From: Nannochloris sp. 'desiccata'
Lineage: Eukaryota; Chlorophyta; Trebouxiophyceae; Chlorellales; Chlorellaceae
Reading direction: 5' to 3'
Assembly: GCA_019044685.2 (NCBI GenBank)
Contig: JAGTXX020000011.1
Location: 1,984,001 to 2,048,000, forward strand
Length of the DNA: 64,000 bases
How positions within the stretch are numbered: the stretch's first letter is position 1; each line of letters begins with the position of its first letter. The translations under genes and the position numbers were made by a program. This document shows positions 43,140 through 56,559 of the stretch, in pieces. Below the pieces are notes generated by a model, which searched no databases, was not told the origin of the DNA, and saw only the letters and a list, made by a program, of their open reading frames with translations.

Positions 43140-45914
43140 ATGAGAATTCTGGATCAAGCCAGGTCCGCTAGCAGCTCGCAGAGCGAGCGGACGTTTCCTA
43201 TATCTGATAACTATGACGATATATTACGTCCTGGAGCAGTGGTTTGCTTGCGGGACGACCGTGGTGACCTCATTTGTGCTAGACAAGGGGCTCGCAAAAC
43301 TTGGGAATTAAGCTCCTTTACTCACCGTGGGCGTTTCGCCAGCATCCCTGCAGAAGCTCTCTTTGTCATCTTAAGACGGGGAGCCCATATAGGCTTCCAG
43401 TGCCTCGGGTGAGTCCATATTATAAACCTCAATGCTGTCTGTCAATTACAAATTTGAGAAATCAAAAATCAGCTGCGATAGTGCAACTTTCATTTCCTCT
43501 TATTTGCACTCTACAGGGCTGAGGGCAAGATGATTCAAGCCTGTGAACAAGTTGGAGCTCCTCACAGCCTCGCACAGGGCTTTGGAAGCCGGGAGGCTTG
43601 GGAAGTCGCCACCTCAGATGGCAATGTTCTCAATGCTCATTATCGGTTCAAAGAACTAGGCGCACGCGTACACCAAGTCACTGCTCTCCGCACAGAAGAC
43701 CTCGCAAACTGGGAAGGAGAAATCAACCTGCGTGTTTCTGACGCCATGGCTAAATTGGAGTCGCATACTTGTGCTGCAGCGGCCAGCGAGCGGCGTGCAG
43801 CAGATCTGATCAAAGCAGCGCAGCGTGCTGCCTCTGACAACCAAAGAGAGCTGGAAAATCTTCGTATCAGGTTTGAAACAGCCAGCCGTATGGCCCTCCA
43901 CTGGCAAGAGCAGGCAGCGCTTAGTGGAGAATCTGTGAAAGATTTAGAAGCGAAACTAACAACTGCTGAGAACAACAACTTCCGCCGTCAGTCTGACAGT
44001 ACATCTACTCCAACTCCACGTCCTACTTCCGCTAGCAATGATGACGAAACCATCGCTGAGCTTCGTGCACAGATCTCTGCTCTTCAAATGGAACACGCCG
44101 GGCAGATTCGTGATCTAGAAAGCAGACACGCTGTGATGTATAGTCAACTTCAAGCAGCTGCAGCCAACGAATCTCACACCGCTGCTGCTGTTGAGGCTGT
44201 CCGCATTGAAGCTGCTGCTGCTCTGGAAGAGATGGAACTCACCCATGCTGCTGAAATAGACAGATTATTAGAAGAACGTGCCCGTTTGGACTCTGCTTTA
44301 CGCTGTATTAAGGATATGATGAACCCTTGGGGGGGCAACAATATGACTAACAACAACACTAGTGCTTCAGCTGCCGGTGGTGACGGTGAACACAAAGGCC
44401 TTGATAATGAAGACGTCGGTGCTGTTTCTGATCAAGAAACTCTTGATGGATGCGTAGCTGATGTTTATTTGGATGCTCCTGCTGTTGGTATCCCTGTAGA
44501 GCAGCCTTTAGCAACCCCTCTCCGTGGTGGCGGTGATGTTCACGGCATTGAAGACCCTCTTGTTGCCTCGTATAGCGCCTTCAGTGCTCGGTACACTCGC
44601 CCTGCTTCTGCTGCTTCTAGTGGAGCCCGTTCTTTACATCACTACCTTCATGGCAATGCTTCGACAGTTGGAGGAGCAACGGCACCTCCAGCAACTGTCA
44701 GCCCTGCCCCGGCTGACTTTGCGGTATTCGATCAAGCAGGGAACAGAGCAAAAGTCAATCATATGTATGAAATGGTCAACGCATTGCGCCCTGGATCTGG
44801 CGATTCTTCTACTATTGGAGGAGTCGTAGCCCAATATAACAGAGAAGAAAACCACGAAACCTACCACTTTGCAGTCGAAGAGCAACTTCATCTTGGTGGT
44901 GGTGCGAGTAGTGAGAATGAAATCTTCGCTTCTCCTCGTAGCAACAACTTGTCAGGCTCCCTCCCCACCTCTCCAGAAAGCAGAAATAGAGTTCTTATGG
45001 CTGGTGGTGGCTGTTCAATGGTAGATTATAAGGGTGAACGACCTGATGCAGTGACTGAAGCCTCAATGAGCCGAATCCTAGATGCGCCTTCTGCTCCTGC
45101 TGCCGGTGCTGCAAAAGCGACCATTGGTGATAGCGACGGCAACAACTTGAATAACAGCACTGCATCAAATTCATTACAGCCTGCTGTCAGGGTCGTTGCA
45201 GAAGAAGATGAGATATCGTACCTTGTCCGCCGTTCTTCTGAAAACTCAACGAATGCGCAAATAACAGTAAAAGAAGAAAAGGCGCAACAAACTACTACTG
45301 CTAAAGCAACTTACCACCACGTCCCGTGCACCTCTGCCCCTGCTTCCACAGCAAAGAGCGAGAATGCAGATATCATAATCGATGGTACTTCCCCTTGGGC
45401 AGCTGGAAGCTTATCCCTTCCTGGTTCTAAGAGAAGTACTCCTTTAAAATCGACTACTGAAAGAAACGATGTGCAGTCTATTGTTGGAGCTGCTGAAGAT
45501 GGCAATGACGGTGACGGTACTGAAAATATAAATAAAAATACCGATCATGAAAATGCTGCTGATCGCACTTGGGCACCTACTGCAGATGTATTAGCAATAG
45601 ATAAATCCAGTCCTTCTACAACGAATTTCTTAGCTCAGTATATGGCTGATCAAGTCTCGATCAGAGCTTCACTGCCTGCTAAATATACGAGCGGTGCTAA
45701 TGGTGATGTCCGTGGTGGTTACGCTGGCTATGGTCGGAGCACTAATGGAATGCAGTCTCGTCCCAAGAGTGGGGGCCCCCAGCCAGTTTCCACTAAACCA
45801 GCAAAGGCAGGGAAGATTCCTGCTATTCGTCATAGTGCACCTGGTGTGCTGAAGAGGTCAACTTTCTTGCAAAGGCCTTTAGTTACTGAAAATGACCTGT
45901 TTGGTGGTCGCTAG
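43140..45914 (+). CDS. Large protein with trefoil-like N-terminus and coiled coil
   Basis: Exons 43140-43408 and 43517-45914 give 888 aa (donor GTGAGT, acceptor CTACAG, phase 2). The first 130 residues have two related units, GDLICARQGARKTWELSSF and the region GKMIQACEQVG ... REAWEVATSDGN, which recall the G-x-(I/L)-x-A ... W-x-(L/V) pattern of fascin-like beta-trefoil domains; this is a weak inference. Residues about 150-290 are a long Ala/Glu/Arg-rich coiled coil. The remaining 600 residues are low-complexity (Ser, Ala, Gly, Asn, Thr). A basic, possibly conserved C-terminal patch reads KIPAIRHSAPGVLKRS. The role is unknown; a cytoskeletal linker is one possibility. Confidence 0.7.
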
Positions 45915-46493
45915 AGTATTAATAATTAAGTAAAAAAAATAAGTATCGATATTTGCGAGAAGACTTTAAAATGAGAAAATTTTTACACACTGCCCTTGAA
46001 ATTATCAATAATATGATTCGATGTAATTTTGTTTCCATTCCACTCTTTGCTTTTGCTTTTATTACTGCTTTCCCTACATTCTTGACTCTTATATTTTACC
46101 TGTCTTTGCCGGTTTCAAAGATGTAGTACCACTGTACTTTTGATAGCTGTTTTTAAAAATTTAACTGGACAAACTGTCTTTTACAAAATACAATAACACA
46201 GACAATATGTATACAGATGGAATACTTGAGAAAAAACAAAACAAATGCATACTGTTACGCTCTTAAACGTGCCCTTCTTCCTAGTAGCTGTGATACCGTA
46301 CGACACTTCAATTCTTTTACTTTGAAAACTTTTACTTCTTCAAAGATAGAAACCCAACCCATCTTATATCGGATATTATTATATTATATAGCTAGAACTC
46401 AGTATAGAGCACACCAAACCCCCGCAGTGGAGATGCAGGCTGGCCAATGCAGGCTGGCCAAGTCACCACAAAAACACACCCAAAAATGCAGAA
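45915..46493. other. Intergenic region between convergent genes, with short tandem repeat
   Basis: About 580 bp between the coiled-coil gene and TOR. A two-copy 14-bp repeat lies at 46434-46461. The plus-strand frame at 46217-46549 overlaps the TOR end and has no features. Confidence 0.5.
46434..46461. repeat. 14-bp tandem duplication
   Basis: TGCAGGCTGGCCAA twice in direct succession, about 30 bp beyond the TOR stop codon. Each unit contains the palindrome TGGCCA. Confidence 0.85.
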
Positions 46494-49400
46494 TCACCAG
46501 AATGGACACCAGCCAATGTAACTTTGGCAAAGATTCTCATGGCTTGTAGCTTGCTGTACTAACCTATGCACCTGTCGTGCCACACTATCATTATCCCCTT
46601 GCACCGGCAAGAAATCCCTTCCTGTGAGCTTATCGCTCATCCTCTTCATCACTGTCACCGCTCTTTCATTCAGCACCTCACTCGGATCCCCTTGGATGCC
46701 ATAGGCCGCGAGTACTTGCTCGCGGGTGAGATCACGGCGTGGTGGAGACGGTGGACCATCACGGAGATCAACACCACCACCAGAAGCAGACGCACCGACG
46801 ACTACTGGTACTGTCGTACCAGGGACCACTATTACTGAATCTTCACCGCCACCGCCACCGTCAATTGCCGCGTGAGTAGTTGAGCCAGTGGTAGTTAGAT
46901 CTGTGGTTTCATTTGTATTCAGTAATCTCCAATTAATTAATGGATCATGCACAAACGCCTCCAACATAGCCATCACTGAGTCCTTATTCGTTCTCAGTAC
47001 CCGCATCACTTCGTTACACGTAGCTCTGAAATTTCCTTCGATCCCCGCCACCTCCATGGCTTTGACCATCATTCTCGTTAATCTAAACGGCACCCGTTCA
47101 GGGAATTTATCACGATGCATACTGGCTTCAAAACAATCACCGAAATCGATATGAAGTAACTTCCCAGAGTACCTATCAAGCATAAGATTGCTAGGATGTC
47201 TATCTCCAAGTCCAAGAATATACCCGGCCATACTCATTACGGCGGTACTGCGAGTATAATTGGTCCTTCTATCCAACCACACCTCAGAAGAGCGAGATTT
47301 CAACCACAGGACACGATGTAAATCTTCACCAGAGGTTGAATCTAATGCATGTTCAAATACTTCAACTTTTTGGATCACCATCAAGTGATCATAGTCGGGG
47401 GCCATGCCGAGCATTAAGCGATGTTCCACATTCAATGGGATCTTTCTCGCGTCCCTATATTCTCTAATCAACGCATGCAAGGTATCTGTATTCGGTACCC
47501 ATCCAATTAAACCAGAATTAGGAGATAAAGGAATAACTGCGTAACGAGCAATGGTTAAATCTCGCTCAGCAGTCACACGATCAGCCGCCAACATGGAATT
47601 GACAAGTCCAAATAATTGCATAACACGCTCATCTTGACGTAAATCTTCATGCCCTTTAAGTAAAAAGACGTATTCAGCACCATCTGAGCCGTGAATTGCA
47701 AGACGACGAGGCCGTTGTTTGGAAGTAATCACTGTTAATTGAGGTGCAAAGGCGGCAATCGTCACCAGAGGCTCGCCGGCAATATAGGTTCCTGGAACAG
47801 CAAGCTCTAGACCCTGGGCACGGACTAACGCTGGAGCGACGTACTGTAATTCAAGGGTAGTGAGACTAGGTAGCTGCTTGTTTATTCGTTTGAACACGTG
47901 GTAGTACAAATCCCATGCTTGATGTAATTCCGCTTCCTTCCTAGAAGAACGGTATTTAAGACACCACTCAAAGGCCTCATCCAGTTCTCTGCCATAAGCC
48001 TGCACAAACGCAATCTCCTTTAACGTTGTAGGACCTTGTTTACGCATCATTTCGTGAAGAGGGAGTAGCGTATTAAGCATTCCTTCCACATTTGACTCGC
48101 CAAAGTACAACCGAGAGGCTTCCTCAAGAGCCTCATGCCACATTTCATGCCAAAGAATCGCCATACGGATCAATTCTCCCCCTACAAGCTGCGCTTGTTC
48201 AACAAGAGCAGCAAAATGCTGACGAACAGCGTCGACAACAGCCATAGCTGCACCACGACGAGCAGGAGATTGACTTTTTGAAGCAACGAGCAATGGGAAC
48301 ATAAGCGCCTGCGGGTGGTGCTTGCCAATACGAACGAGTAAAGAGTGAATGAGACGCCGGACAGCGACAGAAGAGGTATGAATACGTGCAATAATTTGAG
48401 GAATCACCGCAAGCCATGTGTCAATGCTGACGTGTCCAAATCCTTCTTGTAGAGCTGCTTCGACATCAGGCGCTGCCCCATGAGCAAACCATAACGTCAA
48501 CAACCTTAATATATCTTGAAGGTTTGTTGAGGTATTTCTACCTTCAGATAACCTGTCACCAGAGGTAGCTTGCCCTAGTTCAATAGCACGGAAAAATCCA
48601 GTGACAGCGGGCGCTACAAACTGTTGAGCAGAGTCGTTGTCCCCAGCGGTGGAATAGTAAATCATGGTTTCAACATTGAAATACGCCCATTGATGCCAGG
48701 CTTTTCCCCAACCCGGAGCCAACTCAGTAGCACACCGCATAGAACCTAATATAGAGGCAATCATACCTTCATTCAAAGTATCCGCCATTTGACGACGCCA
48801 TAAACCAGTCCGCAAATGAGTTTTTGCTCTTAACAACGTTCTGTCAATTTCTTCTTGCCTCGTATTCATAGAAGCTACAGAGGTAGAGAGATCGCCCATA
48901 GCAGCAGCTGCAGCGATGACTTCAGGGGCATTTATATTGTTCACAAGTTGTTGTAAGCTGCCAAAGGCTTCTTGTCGCTGCCCCACAGACCACAAATGCT
49001 TACAATACGCATACAAAACATCGGCTTCCCTATTTAATGGAGAGAATGGCGGTATCGCTTGCTTTTCAGTGGCTTCATGTACATTTTTGAGTAAATCACG
49101 TAAAGTCAGCTCGGATTGACGTACACGACCGGATTCTCTGCACAATTTAGCGAATTTAAGCCACGTTTTCACGTCTTCATCCATACCAAGCATCAATCGT
49201 CGAACCGACAACAAAGCTTGCCAGACTTCTACATTGCGTTGCACACCACGTAAGCGAGCAGTCCAGGTAGATTTAGTACGATTTCTGATCAAATCTACCA
49301 ACGCATGGTCACCTGTAGAGAAAAAAACGGAAAGGAAAAGACAATTAAGAAGAAGTTTGATATATGAGAAAATGAGAAGGAAGAAAATATATTCAAATTT

Positions 49401-52400
49401 TTAATAACTTACCATTACTTGTCATTTCTGCTGCTTTAACGACAACAATCTCTTCTAATTCCGTCAATTGCTGCATTCTCACCATATCTCCATACGCTCT
49501 CTCGTAACTCTCACCAACTAGTGCAGCCATGTCCACTCCCAAAAGTTCTCTTGCTCGCTCTGTTGCAGCAGCAGCGTCGGCTAAATCATTCCTTCGGACA
49601 TGTAAAATAGCACTCAGGAAGGCACCTTCAGAGGAACCCCCACCAGATTGATGTGAAGTTACTACGTCTACGTATTGCTGCATAGATTCCCAGTTGCCCA
49701 TCTGCCACGCAGCGTGAGCTGCAATGGGGGCCATACTTCTTCGAGCGGGTGGCTCAATTCTACCCCATTCATCCTTACACAGCGAAAACAATTGATCCCA
49801 TTCTGCTAAGGCAGCAAGACAACGACATTGTCCTAACAAAGCCTCGGCGTGTACAACAGACCCAGGCTTAGTTGCTTCTACTTTCCGTTCGTACGCTTTA
49901 AGGGCATCGTCCCAGCGCTGTAATTTTTCATACCAGCTTTCTTTTAGTTCCATTGCTAGTTTCTTTTGTGCTAAATCAAGGACACCCACTGCTGCATCTG
50001 GTTGTCTTAACTGATTGTTAATAGAAATCAACGCTTCAACTGCAGTATGAGGAGATGTTTGGAATTCAAGCTCTTTATAATGTAGGGCTTTTGCATACGC
50101 GTGGCATTTCTCAGCCAAAGCACCAAGGGTACGGGTATCAAGTGGCAGAGCCTTTTCATCGTGTTCCATAAACTCTGCTAAATTAAGGAGAGTAGTCACG
50201 ATATCAGGAGGGATTGTAGGAGAGGCTAACGCAGCTTCTAAACTACGAACAAGCTGCTCTTGCATGCCCTCGTCCAGCTCAGACCAACAAGAGACGAAAC
50301 CTGCTGCAAACAATTCCCTCGCCATACCAGGGTTTGTTTGAGCTAGCAAAGCACAGGCTTTGAGTGCCTTTGAAGGGCTTTGTTTAAGCAATTCAATAGA
50401 GAAATTACGCATCCATTCAGCCCAATCTTCTCTCGTACTTCTTTGACTACTTTCCCATGCTCGTCTTAAAGCAACCAACCCGTCACCATGGACACCTGCT
50501 CCAGTACCATCACCAGCATCAAGATGTGTACCTTGCGCCAATGCCATTTCCATCATCGTGCCATCAGGGGTAGCTTGTCTTATCTTTCCTAAATGCTCGG
50601 TGGCTAAAAACCCGGCGCTTGTCTCCCAATCTGATGCAGAAGACATACAAGGAGGTTCATGATTCAGTAACCTGGAAGCAATACGTGAAAAGGTAGGATG
50701 TGCCGCCATGCGGTGTCGAATTGTAGCCTTCTTTATTGTTGGTATAAAAACAGCAAAGTCCGGCCCCACGGCCAGCGCCACTGAACAAATGACATCTAAA
50801 GATTTCTCACGAAGCTGATCTGACGGGCCATCAAGTACTCTAATAAGCGGATGCAGCACTGCAGAAGCGTAGGAAGCAAGCTGCATGCATGGCAAGAGAT
50901 CATGCATTGCAGAAAGAGTCTCTTCTTGCACCAATAATGGCGCCCCACCGCCACCTCCAGAACCAACTAAACGAACAAGCCCAGGCAGCAATAATGGCAA
51001 GTGATCTTCTAACACAGGTCCTAGAGCACGTAGAGCGCCTAAAGCAGGCCGTACCATGGAATAATCCCCAGTTCTCTCAGCATCAGCAAACAGCGATACA
51101 AATTTCGGCAACAAATCTGATGTGTGTTGCCTGAAATCATCTCTCAGGGTTCGAGATAATTCTGCTAATAAGTTCAAAACATGAGGCAACATTTGCGGAG
51201 ATTCCCCCCAAAAGGCATCAACAAGGGCAAGGAGATCAACGAGATACTTTCTAATATGCTGACGCATCAGGACCACAAGATCAGTCAACGCTTTGACCAT
51301 TTCTATTCTACGATATACATCATCTGCAGCACGAGTGAGTGCTAGTAGAACTGGCACTACTTTAGGCAAATAAGGAACAAAGCCCAGCCCCATCGCTTTG
51401 ATAATTTGAAATAGTGACGCAACAGCACGGCCGTGAAGCGAGGCAAAGGCTGGATCACGGAGCACCCTCATAAGAGCGTTGATAGCAACTGTAGGATAGT
51501 AATCTTCAGAAGAAGTCACCATGCCTGTAGAGGGTAAAAGATCTATGAAGGCACCACCACCACCAATATCGAGCCCCGGCAGTTGAGTACCAAAATCAGC
51601 ACCAGGTGGAGGTCTACCTGGAAATTGTGGCCTCACGCCCTCCCGTTCTAATTTACCTTCACCTTGGAGCTCTGCTAAGTTCAACTTATGAATGTGAGGA
51701 TCTAAGGCGCCGATGATTCCAAGGACGCACCCGACTTCACGTCGGGTAGCAGCGCTGCCTTCACCCAGCATTCTCAACAGGATACCTAGTAAAGGAGGGT
51801 AATCCATATAGGGAGAAACTACAAATCCTGTGGATTCTACTACCCTCCCGAGAGCTCGTGCAGCGACGAGTCGTTTTGCAGGGCTACTTGCATCCCCCAG
51901 CGCCTCAATAATGAGCGGCAACATTTCCGGCACGTCTGCCTTCACAGCTTCTCCAGCTACAGTGGAAAGCTCACCTAGCGTATCAAGTACGGCAATATGA
52001 AGAACTTCTTCGGAAGATTGAGTTATACCGGAAGTAACTCCATTTTGCTGACCACCTGATAGAGATAACGAGATGCCATTTGCTGTGGTGCTCAATCCAT
52101 TAGAAAGTGCTGACGGAGCAGAGTTGCTAGGACTTGCAGCTCGAAGTTTAGCTAAAAGAGCGCGTAAAATAGCTGGTGTATAGGGTAACACAAGCTTGGG
52201 AGTTGCATGTATTAAAACACCTAGTAATTTAGCGCTATCTTCCCTTTGCCTTGAATCAGGAGAGTGTTCCATATCACTCAGCAACTGGAGCAAATGCCGT
52301 CGTAAAGCAGGACCTACATACGCAGGGTTTACTGCACTAATATGCCCAGCAAGACGAATACCCAACGACCGTACAGCTGAACTTTCATCATTCAGGGCAA

Positions 52401-54359
52401 TAAACAAGCTACGGAGGGATTCTGCTTGTGCTAAATGACTATTTAAAGCGTCACCGCTGCCAAGTGATTCAAGCACTGTTCTCCTCACACTGACTGCAGG
52501 GTCAGCCACAGCAGACGCCAGAAGACGCTGGACAATACTATCAATAGATCTCCGTTCAGATGTAGGAAGGTGTAAACCTTGAGATCGGACGTGACGCACG
52601 TGCCGTTGAAGAACACAGGATGCAGCCAAAGCAGCGGCTCGACGAGTGGAAGGCTCCGTATCATCTAGATAAGGCAATACAAAATCCCGTACAAAATCCA
52701 GCAGATGGTGAGGGACAAGATTAAACACACCTAAAGTATGTAGAGCTAATCTAGTCAGAGGGGGGCCCTGTAAGTCTCCGCCAGCCAATGCTTGCTGTAA
52801 AACATTCACCGCTGCTGCAGAAGTATTTGGGTTGTAGGGTCTTCTAGCCAAAACGAGGGACAGAAGATCCAATAAAGCGCGTTGTACACGTGGTAATAAC
52901 TCAGGAAGTGCTTCTACAGCTTGATTTAATGCTTGTACAAGCGCTGGAGAGAGCCCTGTTGCCAGGGCTGGATCAAGTAATTGCGCCATGTGTGGCTGCC
53001 AATCTTGACGTAAAGCAACGCATAACGTACCAGCACACTCTAACGCTTCAGCGCATTGAGATTTTCCACGCATTCTAGATAATAAACACTCTCTAATTTG
53101 ATGGGCAATAGGCTTTAAGAAGTCGTCAGGAGTCTTCATATAGCCAGCCACGCCAGAGGTCGCGAGAGCCGAAGCCATCTCAGCTACAGCGACAAAACCA
53201 GCTCCTCTTTCAGAAGGGTTTGCCAATACAGTTAACAAATGCTCTATAGATTGTTTCAAGTAGGATCTGACAAACCGCTCAGGGGCAAACGCGGCTAAAC
53301 GAGGCAATAACGTGATCACCGCCTTTCTAATTAATTTTTCTTTGCTATCTCTAAATCGCAGCACTGTTGCACAGACTTCTCGGTACCTCGCCAGCATAAA
53401 CTCCCCTGTATGTCGTAACAGTTCCCCCAAGGCCAGTAAAGAGCCGTGGACTGTCTCTACAGATACTACTCTTGTCAAGCCCCGCTGTGTTTCCTCAAAT
53501 AACCTGTAATACCACTGCACTCTATACCTCGTTTCACGTTTCTCCACCAAAACCAAGCACGCACGTAAAGCAGTCACTGCAGCTGCACGAATATTGGGTT
53601 TTGGATCACGCAACGGGTTCCAAATCACCTCTATAAAAGATCTCACATGAACGTTAAACACCGCTGGTGCTGCGTTGGCTAATTCTTGCAGAACAATCAC
53701 TCCAGCTAAGCGAGCATGCTCTTGACGAGGACCAGCAAGCCAATGTAAGCCCCGTTTTACTTGCTCCTCTACTACATCAGATAGAGAGGCCCCTCCTGCT
53801 CGTACTAATCGACCCAGGGTACCGGCAGCGCACTCCATCGTGATGGGATCAGTACCACCTCCAAAAGCATCCATTAGTATACGTACGAGATCAGAAAGTC
53901 TACTTACAGACTCGCCAAAGGCCTTTGTACCCGATAATTCGTCAATTGCTACCACACCGGCAAGGCGTTCAACAGGGTCTGGGGATTGGACGAGGGCTTT
54001 TACCCGGGAGAATAGTTCAGCAACAAAACGGTTGAAGCGTTCTCCAGAATAGCTTCTGCTCTCGGCGTCGACAAAATCACGAAGTGTGTGTTCATCTCCA
54101 CGATCCAAGACGCCTGTAAAGTGAAGAAATGGAGAATAAGAGAAAATAAATACTAATGTTCATTATTGAAAATTTGAGGGGGCGGTGTGATGGAGATCAA
54201 TATTTATTTCGTTACTCAGTAGGATTTTGTTCCAGAATGCAAGTTCTTACCTGGCCTACACATGTCACTTAAAATGCGAGACAGGGTGTCTGCCTTGATT
54301 GGCAGCCGCTGCTGGGACGTGGCAGGAAGCCCTGCGAGCGTCGCTGCTGCTGCCGCCAT
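46494..54359 (-). CDS. TOR: Target of rapamycin (TOR) kinase, full length
   Basis: Exons 54251-54359, 49413-54113 and 46494-49312 give 2542 aa. It is the PI3K-related Ser/Thr kinase that couples nutrients to growth, working in TORC1 with Raptor and LST8. HEAT repeats fill about residues 60-1230. A FAT domain follows to about 1950. The FRB domain is at about 1983-2082, with the rapamycin-contact positions kept (Ser2003 in EEASRLYFG, Trp2070 and Phe2077 in AWDLYYHVF). The kinase domain is about 2137-2440, with GLGDRHPSNLML (Asp2307) and HIDFGDCFE (Asp2326). The FATC ends NLCQSYIGWCPFW at the stop codon, exactly as in the family. A low-complexity Gly/Thr/Val insert lies between kinase and FATC. 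It is head-to-head with TFIIH p52. Confidence 0.96.
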
Positions 54360-54757
54360 GATTGATGGAGTAGTTTGCGACCCTGCAAATCTACGATGTG
54401 CTTATTGCTGCACTGATGAAAGTTCCATATGATGACGCTATTTATTTTTGGTACTCGGTAAGCGCAATTTTATCTAGCTTCGGTAGACCCCAAATTTCAT
54501 GCAGGGTTTTATCCCAATTAATTCCCTCGAGAGTAAAAATAACGGGCTCCGCTAGTATATTTATATTATATACAAGTACTTAATAGTAACAAAATGTTTT
54601 GATCAGTAAGCATGAGCTTAAAACCCTTGTTCTCGACACCAAAGCGCACGGTGTTTAGTTTTTGTAAGGCTCACACCTTAAGATGCACGAAACGCTCATT
54701 TCACAATGTAATTCAAATAAGATGGAAACAGTAAAATAATTTAGAGTTTTTTAGAGC
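54360..54757. promoter_or_regulatory. Divergent promoter region, TOR / TFIIH p52
   Basis: About 400 bp between start codons on opposite strands. An AT-rich stretch (TATATTTATATTATATAC) at 54557-54574 may hold TATA-like elements. Sharing is inferred from layout. Confidence 0.35.
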
Positions 54758-56360
54758 ATGGATTTGATCGATTATGTGGCATCACTGCCACCCATAAAGA
54801 TCACTCGTTTATATGAGAATCCCTTTACATGTTTAGCAGTATTCCGTTCTCTTGCACCCCTAGCGAAGCATTATGTGCTCAGTTTACTGTTTGTTGAAGA
54901 CGTGCCGCAATGTAAGTTTCCCACCAGTCAAGAAGACGTTATAAGAAAAAGTAATCAGTGATCACTTTGAAGCAAACTTATCTTTAAACAAATTCCTTAA
55001 ATTAATTGCAGCCCTCGTCGCATCCTGGGCATTACCATCAGCATATAGCAAACATTCTGCAGCCATAGATGTACTAACTCGCCTGCAAGTCTTATTTTTA
55101 CCTAGCAAGTCGGTGGAGCCGGCCTACTGTTTAAGCAAGTCGTTCTGCGAGCATTTGAGACATTCTGCATGTTCAGGCACTGCCAGCCAACTTAATGTAG
55201 TGCCTGAAGGTGTGACTACTGCAGCACCAGCGAAAGGATTCGTAGACGACTACGCAGCAACTCAGTGGGAGGTAAGAATAATGAAGTTTTCACATCTTTT
55301 TGTCCTTCAATGGTATTTTCTTTCTATTTGTTTATACGCCTAACCGATTGTTCATTTCTTTTCACAGACATTGCTATTATATGCTGTGGGTGGTGGCCCA
55401 TGTCCTGATCCTGCCCCCCATCTCCAATCATCAATCTCTTTAAACCTAGAAGAACTCCTGCTAGCTGCTGGCCTCGTCTCCTTAACAGACGGCTCTGGAG
55501 CTTCTGCTTCTCGGCCTTCTTCTTCATCCCAACAGCAGCCACGCCACAGTGTCACCCAATTAGGTTTTCAATTCCTTCTCGCTGATACATACAGCCAGCT
55601 GTGGCAGCTGTTGAGAGAATATATAGCGAGAGCTGAACGACAATCCTCTACTGAACTTGCATCCGCCCTTGGCTTTCTACTTCAATTAGGCTTCCAAGGC
55701 GAACGTCCCTTATGCTGCTCTGATTTAGAACCTCAGCAACGAGATATTGCAGCACATATGGCGCAATTGGGTGTCCTGTACACCTTTCAAGTTGGAGGGG
55801 AGGTGTGGTTGAAGCCAACCCGGCTAGCAGTGTTAATGGCAAGTGGTGTTGGTTCAAGTCCTGCTGCTGCCAGTGATGGCTTTGTTGTGGTGGAATCAAA
55901 TGCAAGGGTGTATGCATACACCTCTTCTCCAATCAGGCAGGCTATTTTACGCTTGTTCGTTCGCTGTGATGTGTTGTTGCCTAATCTATTTGTAGGGACT
56001 ATTACTAGAGAAAGTGCTACCGCTGCATTGGAAAGCGGTGTTGGTGCTGAACAGATTATAGGGTATTTGCGTCAACATGCACATGCACGGGTAGCAAACC
56101 GTATTCCAATTGTCCCTGGAGTGGTAGCTGATCAGATTCGATTGTGGCAACGAGATTTACAAAGGCTTTCGCATAGAGCGGCCGTGCATTATAAGAATTT
56201 TGAAGGAGAAGAGTTGTATCGCAAAGTAGTGGCGTATGTTGTAGAATTAGGAGCTCTGTTAGCGAGGGATGATATGAAGAAGGAACTAGTTGCTGCAGCT
56301 GAAGCGCATCCTAAAATTAGAGATAGAATAAAAGCTTTAAAAGAAACTCTTGGATACTAG
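54758..56360 (+). CDS. TFIIH core subunit p52/Tfb2
   Basis: Exons 54758-54911, 55012-55271 and 55368-56360 give 468 aa, the usual length of GTF2H4/Tfb2. TFIIH opens DNA for RNA polymerase II initiation and nucleotide excision repair; p52 anchors and stimulates the XPB helicase. Recognisable segments are YVASLPPIKITRLYENPFTCLAVFR-type N-terminus, QWETLLLYAV across the second junction, TQLGFQFLLADTYSQLWQLL and the C-terminal clutch YLRQHAHARV, IPIVPGVVADQIRLWQRDL. The splice sites are canonical and in phase 1 and 0. Confidence 0.94.
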
Positions 56361-56559
56361 AAAGCAAAAAATCATGTGTGCTCTCTTCTTGATCATCCAT
56401 CTCAATAAAAACTTAGTAAAATTTGAAAAGTGTATTTGCTGTTGAATTCATGTTAAAGAATCATAGGTAATAAGAAAGAAATAAAATCAAACAGGGAGAA
56501 AGAAATAAAAGAATAATAATGAAAGGTAGAGTATATTTCTTTTCTTGTTATTATATATT

